Origin: Quercus robur
Taxonomy: Eukaryota > Streptophyta > Magnoliopsida > Fagales > Fagaceae
Direction: 5' to 3'
DNA: 64,000 nt
NCBI RefSeq assembly: GCF_932294415.1
Contig: NC_065538.1
Coordinates: forward strand, 76,707,834 to 76,771,833
Shown here: piece by piece, positions 56,837-64,000 of the stretch
Layout of the letters: each line of letters opens with the position of its first letter
Position numbering within the stretch: position 1 is the first letter of the stretch
Notes under the pieces: generated by a model
Told to the model about the DNA's origin: nothing
The model's input: the letters and a program-made list of their open reading frames with translations, nothing else
The model's database searches: none
Position numbers and translations under genes: made by a program

Positions 56837-58785
56837 TCACCCACATGTCACTTGCGTTTGGGGTGATTTCCTTATAGGATTGGGTACGGGAGTTAGGACT
56901 TTCAACCTTCGTGAGAAGCTTTCCAAGCAGTTGGTGAATGCACCAATCATCTTCATCACGTTCATCATTCTGGGATCACCATTCTGATCTCTAGATTGTT
57001 CACCTGCCCAATTTCTTCTATCATTTCTAGGTCCTCCTGACCTTTGAGGAGTTGCACTATTCTTTGCTCTCAACTTTTGGCAATTTGGTCGAGTATGCCC
57101 TTGAAGTCCGCAATAATGACACACATAAGTTGCTCTAGGACCTTTTTGTGGTCGTGGACGAGACTTGGCACGAGATTCAGACCTGCCCACATACTGATTG
57201 CGGGGATTCAACACCCGTTGGTTCTCCACATTCTTCTTCTCCTCCATCTTGAGCTTCTCAGTAGTAAGGTCAACTACAACTGGATCTTTAGCCTTCACAA
57301 ACTTCACTTCTTTAGTGACATTTCCAAATGAGCTACTTCCTCCGGTATATCCCAATCCGGATTTGTCTGAAAAACTCTTTTAAGATGAAATAACATCATC
57401 TAGCTTCTTGGTGGTGACCCTTTCTATTTTAGCATTTGCTTGCACAACCTCTTACTCAAGAAATCTCACTTTTGTGTAAGTTTCGGACAGAACACCATTC
57501 AGTGTTTCTATCTCACATTTGGCCTCCCTATATCGGATTAGGAGACTTTTGTAGTCCTCCTCTGCCTTCTTCATTTTTCTCACAGCAGCCTTGGTCACCC
57601 TTGTGTACTCACCCGACTTCTCCAGGAGTGAGTTATAATTCTCTTGAAGATTGGCTGTGCTTTCATCTTCTTCAGCATCTGATTCTTCAACAATTCCCAG
57701 TGATTCTTCATCACTATGTTCTCCAAGGTCTCGTACAAGCAGATTCAACTTGTCTGAAGACTCAACATGAGCAATAGTCATAAAAGTTGAGTAATTCCCC
57801 TCTCCATCACAGCTTCTTCAGATTCTGAGTCAGATGAATCCGAGTCACTCAATGTCGTGGCATACACTTTGCCTTTCGATTTCAAATAATTCGGACATTC
57901 CTTCTTAAAGTGTCCATGCCCGTTACATTCGAAACAAGTGACACCTTGTGTAGGTTGGGATTCTTTTCCATCTTTCCTTTTGAATTCCTTTTTCTCCCTT
58001 CCTGAACTTTGGAATTTTCCTTTATCACCAAATTTACCATTATTTTTGAATTTCAAGAATTTTTTGAAATTTTTAACAAGGTATGCAACATCTTTGTCAA
58101 CCACATCTTCTCCCGATGAGTCTTGATCTTCCACCTTCTCATTAATGGTCTTAAGGGCAAGAGATTTACTCTTCCGTTGATTGGGCAGCGACATCTCATA
58201 GGTCTGAAGAGAACCAACCAGCTCCTGGACTTTGATGTCATCAAGGTCCTTGCTCTCTTCAATCGTTGTCACTTTAACACGAAAACTTTCCAGCAATGAT
58301 CGAAGGATCTTCCTTACAATTTTAGAATCCTCCGTTTTCTCCCCCAAATTGAACTTGCTGACAACCACCTCATTTAGCTTCCCATAGAAAGAGTCAAATG
58401 ACTCATCCTCACTCATTTTAAGCTCCTCAAACCGAGTGGTCAGCATTTGCAACTTGGTATCTTTCACTTTCTTCGTGCCTTCATAGGTGGTTTCCAATAT
58501 CTCCCATGCTTCTTTGGCAACGGTAATGTGAGAAATCCTGTGAAATTCATCTGGAGACACACCACAGAAAATAGCATTGAGTGCTTTACTGTTTGCATTA
58601 GATGCAGCAAGTGCTGCCTTATCCCATGTGGATTTTGCTACCTCAGGTCTGGTCTAACCAATCTCAACAGCATCCCAAACAGATTCATCAATAGAACACA
58701 GAAAAGCTGTCATGCGAACTTTCCAAAAAGCATAATTACTACCATCAAAATATGGAGGTGCATTTAGGGATTGAGACCGATCCAT
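56837..58785 (-). pseudogene. gag: Copia gag polyprotein (element 2), broken
   Basis: Starts at ATG 58785 (MDRSQSLNAPPYFDG) and follows the same layout as element 1 gag: UBN2-type core (EAWEILETTYEG, TKLQMLTTRFEEL, IVRKILRSLLESF, LQTYEM), first zinc knuckle CX2CX4HX4C (CFECNGHGHFKKEC), a coiled-coil-like section, and a second intact knuckle (CHYCGLQGHTRPNC). Lesions: TAG at 58654-58656 (codon 44), a one-base loss near 57810, TAA at 57452-57454 and TAA at 57380-57382. Codon 21, a stop in element 1, is intact Trp here. The product cannot be made as one protein. Confidence 0.9.
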
Positions 58786-58840
58786 CTCAAAAGGGAGTCA
58801 AGGATTACACAATGGTATTGAAACCAATAAGAGTGTACCC

Positions 58841-58852
58841 ACTCTGATACCA
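58841..58852 (-). other. Primer binding site, initiator-Met tRNA (element 2)
   Basis: On the minus strand TGGTATCAGAGT follows the 5' LTR after two bases, complementary to initiator methionine tRNA. It confirms minus orientation. Confidence 0.92.
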
Positions 58853-58854
58853 AA

Positions 58855-59983
58855 TGAAAGTTCTAATATGTGTATAAACACCTTTGAACGTTTAGACCCC
58901 CAAATTACAACTTAACCAATTCAAGCATTATGTCAAACAACTAGTGTGCGGAAAATGAACATAAGCTACAATATAGAATTGGATAAACTATCTAAGCCAA
59001 ATTAATCATCACAACCCACAGCAGATAATAAAAAGGCAAAGATAGAAGGGAAGGAAGATGTAAACACAAAGACAATACGCGATGTGTTATCGAAGAGGAA
59101 ACCGAAGCCCTCGGCGTAAAACCTCTCCGCCGCCCTCCAAGCGGTAAACAATCCACTAGAAAATATAGTTGGGATACATGGACAGCAATAGACCCTCCAA
59201 GCCTAATCTACCCAGTGCACCTAAGCCCTCCAAGCTTCTTGCTCCAACGAGGTTGCGCCGAATTTTTTTCTTTTCTAGCTTTCCGGATTCTGCTACTAGA
59301 CTGTAGCATCAACCAATGAAGATTGGTTCCTTCTAACTGCTTCCCAGAAATCCAAATAGCTCTCTCACAGTAATGAAAATGGTGAGAACAAGGTTTAGTA
59401 AGATGCCTCTCAAGGATTTGACAATGGAGAGGAAGAGAGTTGAGGAATTTGAAGAGACTCTAATGTATAGATTGTGGGTGAAACAATCTTGTTTTTCTTT
59501 AGGGTTTTTCTCTCAAAATTCTCTCTGGAAGTTCTCTTACATTTGTGGGTAAAATGGGTATTTATACTGGAGTGAGAGAGGAATGTGAAACGTCAGGATT
59601 TACAAAACAGGGGTGGCTCGCGGCTTGACCTCGCAGCTTGACTAAGTCGCGAGATCCAATCGCGAGATAACCGTATGGCCAGTTGTCCTGTTTTGTCCTG
59701 TAGTGCTCCAGTTGGCATGACTGTTCACCTTCTGGCATGCTTGGCACGTGTGCTGCGTTTGGCGGCTTGCAGCCACGAGTCACCCGCGAGGCCAAGTCGC
59801 GAGTCTCTGTTTTCTTGCACACTCTTGAGCAAACTTTACTCTATCTCACTCACTACCCTTACAACAAACTCACCTAAATACAAAGTTACTAAATGTTGAA
59901 TTACAAGCAAATTTGGCATGGAATAAAGCCAATTAGATGGTTGAATAAATTCAATTAGATGGTTGAATAAATTCAACCTTACA
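58855..59983 (-). repeat. 5' LTR of copia element 2
   Basis: 1129 bases, nearly identical to 50833-51940. It carries an extra local duplication of AATTAGATGGTTGAATAAATTC (about 59929-59972), accounting for most of the length difference. The CGCGA-word patch is at about 59610-59805. Confidence 0.94.
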
Positions 59984-59988
59984 AAAGT

Positions 59989-62900
59989 AAAAAGAGGTTT
60001 ATGTATTTGATACAAGCTTTTATTGCCGTGAGGATTGACCATTACATTGTGACTTGAGAGTACCTCCCAATACAGCTCTATGAAGAGATCTTTTCGTCAA
60101 GTCGCAATCTGCAAGCATTGCCATCCCCATTGTAAGTAAAAGCATAAAAAGATTATAAAAAATCCCTAGCAAGCAAATTATATTTTTGCGTAAATTTCTA
60201 CTAATTATTAGAAGCAAAGATGCTAGTTGAAAAAGAAGAACTGAATTGGATGCTGCCAATCAGGTTTTCCAACTTGACCTTTGCATTGGATAAAAAATAT
60301 TAGGAGCTACTACAATTTCTATTAGGAGTCATGGAGATCAAGAAATAAGACTACATCAGTCATTCTGAGACCTGAGTGAAGTCAAGAGTAAAAATTTAAT
60401 GCTATACCAAAATGTCAGATTGAGGAAACCAAAATGCTTCGCACTTGTAACGGCAACGAAAGAACAAAACGGAACTCCAATTTCGTAGGCCAAATAGAGT
60501 TACGTGAAAGAACAAAATAAAACTCACCTCAAGATTGATGCCGACATCAAGATTAAATCTGCGAGGGAGAGGAAGACCGGAAGAGCCATGATATGGAGAA
60601 GGTTAAAGAAGAATTTAGATGAAGAGGAAGACTGAAAGGTCATGCATTTTTAAGGTCCAATCAAATGCATTGAAATGTACAATCATGTAGGGGTTTGAGA
60701 ATATAATTTTCCATAAGATGATAACAGATGATGAGAAGGCGATTAGGTCTATAACAAATTTGTCAAGCGGACCTAGGTCTGTAAGTATCAACAATTGTCA
60801 AAGTTCTAAGGTCAAGAAGAAAGAAGCTAAGTGCAGAAGACTGTGCAGAAGCTTGATGAGAGCCACTGCAACCACGATTGGATTTGTAATATTTTTTGAA
60901 TAAGGCGGTGTTCATATTGTGAAAACTACAAGTAGTATATGCTGTTGTAGAGTAAAACTATCTGCAGTTTAGTGGTTTGTAATTAGTGGCTTCAGTCCAC
61001 ACGTATCAAGCATTTGAATTTGTTAGTGGCTAAACAGTCATTAGCAGAGCCTGTTATTAGTTAGTTAAGTTTGTTATTTTGCTGTTAGTTATGTATAAAT
61101 ACCATTATTGCTTGGTTAATCAATGAAAACCACGAGGCATTTCAGCATTGGAATCCTTATATTCTTTTCTCAATAGTTCATGCTCTCAAATGGGATATTG
61201 AAAAACTCTTGGTGGCGTTTGGTTTGTTGTGATGTGTCATTAATGTGATGTACATTACGATAATGTGACTTTAAGGTTATTGCATGATATATTTTATTTT
61301 TTCTAACATTACCATTAAGGATGGAACCGGGATTTTGATTGAGGAGGGGGTCAGAATATGAATAATATATTTTTAATGAAAATGAAAATTACCGTCCATT
61401 TGGCACTAATAAACTGTCAACGCACTAATATGCAATTAGAAAAATGCAAAAACTATTACAAAATTTTTAACAAAAAAATTACAAATTAATGTGATAATTA
61501 ATGTAATTAGTGTCATTTCAACTAAATAATAAATTAGTATTTATATTAATTTCTGTAATTGATAACACATTAATTTATAAGACTTAATGTAGTAAAATTT
61601 GTTTTATACCTAATATCACTCATTCAATTAGGAGAATGAATAAGAGTTGAGAGAGGGTAGAGAGCATTGTTTAAAAACAAAGGTAGTAAATTTTGTACGG
61701 TGACCGTTTCGGTTTGATTAAGGGAATAATGTGTTTAGGTATCAATCAAATGCCATTTCGAGTTTATTTACAACAATAGTTTGGTATAAACTTAATCTTT
61801 TTTGCTTCTCTCCTTTTCACTTATCAGAAACAAAAAATTGTAAGACTTTTAAATATCTTTAAAAATGATATATCTTATCAATAAAAAGAAAATGATATAA
61901 CCAATAATAACAATTACTATATTATAATAACATGTTCCCCTGTAAACGTGTATGCCTAGATATATTGACAAAAAGAAAAAATTAGATGCAAAAGGAAGAG
62001 GTTAAAAGCTTAGCACATGTCCTAATGGTGGTGGAATCAAAGCTGTAAAAGACAATGAGTGAAGGGTTATAGAAGCTACTTTCATCATTTATTACTCTCA
62101 CGTGGGATAAGCGGATTAAACAAGAAATGGAAATTAAGAGGACCACCTTATCTGTTGAACAAACAAAGAAAAGGACAGAGAAGAAGAAGGAAGGAAGCAA
62201 ACGACTGAGAAAGAAGATGATAAAATTCTGAAGAGGAAGAACCAAATATTTGAATAAAAGGCAGCTAGGTAAGGGGTGGTCTGATGACTTTTTTATACTA
62301 AATGGTTTTTTTTCAAAGCCTCAAGGTAGTTCCGCCTCTGATTACCATAATCTAAAATTATAAAATATATCACATCACCTTAATCTCATCACCTTCCTAA
62401 ATAATGTAATTTTGTATTATTGTATTGAGATTACATTAATGAAAGATTACAATAATGTAATATTATAGCAATAGTGTTATATTTAAAAACTGAATGGAAG
62501 CCCAAAAATGACATTGAAAGAGAGAGATGTTTCTCAAGCTTGAATGGAGTTTACTGTTGCTTCATAGGGTTGTCCAAAACCATCAAGAATGAGGAGGATA
62601 AGATACTCTTCATCACAGGTGTTCCTGCTATTGCAAGTTTGTCAGCAATGGAGTTTATTTTGACAACAAATTATGATAGAGAGATTTCCTCTCTTGGTGG
62701 TCTAAAGTTGAAGCTTGAATTGTAAGATTGAAAGAAAGAGATTGAGATGCATAGCATTTTTCCATCGATACCCACAACCACAATGTATTTTACTTGCATA
62801 AAATGAACTTCCACTTAAATTATGTACGACATATAAAATTTCCTTAAGCTTCTCTTATGATTAAAAAAAAAATTAATGTATATTATTTGTACCAATAGTA

Positions 62901-63007
62901 TGAAATATTCATTCAGTTTCATGAATATTGACAAAAGTTTTAAGATTCTTGTGAAAGTGTTCAAAATGAATTTATAACTATGACATTATGTCAACAACAC
63001 ATGCTAT
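59989..63007. other. Intergenic between copia element 2 and receptor kinase
   Basis: No gene is supported. About 60945-61200 has a TATA-like TATAAATA (61091-61098) followed by AATGAAAACCACGAGGCATT, a pattern seen in copia LTRs and some promoters, but no boundaries were found. About 61210-62470 is AT-rich with repeated AATGTGAT/ATTACATTA words. Frames at 60718-60903 and 62474-62725 have no recognised motif. Confidence 0.35.
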
Positions 63008-63903
63008 TTATCGACCTTGAACCATTGTAATAGTAACATTGTTAACAGAGCATTTTATTTGTCTGTGTTGAGAGGACTTGGTATCTAAGGCAATCTGCCT
63101 TTCAGTAAATGCTGGTTGCTTTGGATGGGGCAAATCAACAATCTCACTTTTAAGCATGGAAATAACAACAGATACAATCGGCCTATCTTTGGCAAATTCT
63201 TGCACACATAATAGGCCAACATGTATACATCTTAAAATCTCCATTTCAAAGCATGGTTTAGATATGACTAGGTCTATTAAGGCTACAATGTTGCCTGCAT
63301 TCCACAATTTCCATGCCTAGAAACATGAAAGAATATTGAAATTCTTAGCATCAATATTGAAACTTATAAGAAATTAACAAGCATTGGAGGTAAAAAAAAA
63401 AAAGGCAATGAGATAAAGATGACTTACATATCCTAGAAGACTCATGGACTCATCATGATAAAAACTAGAGTTTCTTCTTCCACTTAGTATCTCTAGTAAC
63501 AATACTCCAAAGCTAAAGACATCTGATTTCTCTGAAAATCGCCCTTCCATTGCATATTTAGGAGACATATAGCCACTAAATTTCAACAACAAAATACATT
63601 CAAATCTTGTCATCATATATTAGCACAAGTATCTAATTAAATTGACCAAAACCAAAGGTACTTACTAAGTTCCAACGACCCTATTGGTATTGGCCTGGTC
63701 TTCATTACTTCTAAAAATCTTGACCATTCCAAAATATGAAATTTTGGGATTTAGCTCTTTATCTAATAAGATGTTACCTGCCTTTAAATCCCTATGAATA
63801 ATTCTTAATCTAGAATCCCGATGAAGGTAGAGTAGACCTCGACAAATTCCTTCAATAATGTTGAACCGTTTTCTCCAATCTAGTAGTTTTTCTTTGTGTG
63901 GAG
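63008..63903 (-). CDS. G-type lectin S-receptor-like kinase, C-terminal exons, partial
   Basis: These are plasma-membrane receptor kinases of the SRK/SD1 group. Three exons on the minus strand are in the window: 63666-63903, 63428-63575 and 63008-63316, with GT-AG introns of 90 and 111 bases. The 5' exons (lectin, S-locus, PAN, membrane segment, kinase N-lobe) lie beyond the right edge. Motifs: [21 protein letters not shown], catalytic loop HRDLKAGN, then KISYFGM where DFGM is expected, [34 protein letters not shown] with Lys for the APE-type Glu, and the C-lobe ending before a short tail. Frames and splice sites are intact, and exon boundaries match this family. Loss of the metal-binding Asp suggests a catalytically weak or dead kinase, or a young pseudogene. 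Confidence 0.88.
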
Positions 63904-64000
63904 CTATCAAGTTTAAGCAAAAAGAAATAAGAGAAAGAAACTCACAAGGTAAGTGAACATATAGTTTGCATTTTGCAAATGAATTAAGTTCACGTGGTGA

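Larger units (their letters stand above)
50833..59983 (-). mobile_element. Ty1/copia element 2: gag plus 3' ORF, no pol
   Basis: Complete minus-strand insertion bounded by AAAGT (50828-50832 and 59984-59988). Read right to left: 5' LTR 58855-59983, primer site 58841-58852, gag from ATG 58785 to 56837, a CG-rich segment (about 55600-55780), an additional ORF (54864-53765), GGGGGAG purine blocks, a nested Mutator-type element (52300-53401), the polypurine tract (CCAAAGGGGGAGAT on the minus strand, 51941-51954) and the 3' LTR 50833-51940. No integrase or reverse transcriptase was found. LTRs are nearly identical apart from small indels, so insertion is young relative to element 1. Confidence 0.93.

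Noticed and set aside
60718-60903. 61-codon plus-strand frame ending in a hydrophobic stretch
   Set aside because: Too short, no motif; it may be chance.

Overview
The window looks like nuclear DNA of a woody eudicot. It is AT-rich, its genes have short GT-AG introns, it has long poly(A/T) and dinucleotide microsatellites, and much of it is retrotransposon. The genes are typical plant families (COBRA-like, RIC/CRIB, pectin methylesterase, NTF2, OST3/OST6, G-type lectin receptor kinase). The repeat families remind me of Fagaceae (oak, chestnut, beech), but that is an impression, not a demonstrated identity. No prokaryotic, organellar, CRISPR or rRNA/tRNA gene signal was seen.

Layout. 0.8-2.8 kb: a COBRA-like (COBL7-type) gene on the minus strand, broken by two frameshifts and one stop. 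7.9-10.3 kb: a four-exon RIC gene (ROP effector with a CRIB motif), minus strand. 15.7-18.9 kb: a two-exon type I pectin methylesterase (PMEI + PME), minus strand, with a LINE RNase H fragment in its intron. 20.1-21.3 kb: a three-copy tandem repeat hit by four tail-only retroposon insertions. 24.9-26.1 kb: a decayed copy of part of the pectin methylesterase gene. 26.6-32.7 kb: two diverged copies of one segment, one carrying a SINE at a site that is empty in the other. Between them lie a hAT-like MITE, a tRNA-derived SINE and a solo LTR with target duplication. 33.0-34.4 kb: an NTF2-like gene in two exons. 39.6-40.6 kb: a single-exon OST3/OST6 oligosaccharyltransferase subunit gene. 40.8-42.2 kb: a probable hAT-type element split by a second solo LTR.

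45.0-50.6 kb and 50.8-60.0 kb hold two Ty1/copia elements in opposite orientation. Each has paired LTRs, a 5-bp target duplication and an initiator-Met tRNA primer site. Each carries a gag with two zinc-knuckle positions (the second is mutated in the first element), and neither shows any integrase or reverse transcriptase. The second also has an additional 3' ORF and a nested Mutator-type element with a 9-bp target duplication. 63.0-63.9 kb: the last three exons of a G-type lectin receptor-like kinase, running off the right edge, with the DFG aspartate replaced by tyrosine.

The host genes are unrelated and do not form an operon or cluster. What they share is a landscape of nested retroposition. 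The most unusual signals are the tail-only insertions with 10-16 bp target duplications, the amber stop at exactly codon 44 in both gag genes, and the purine-block clusters shared by both copia elements.
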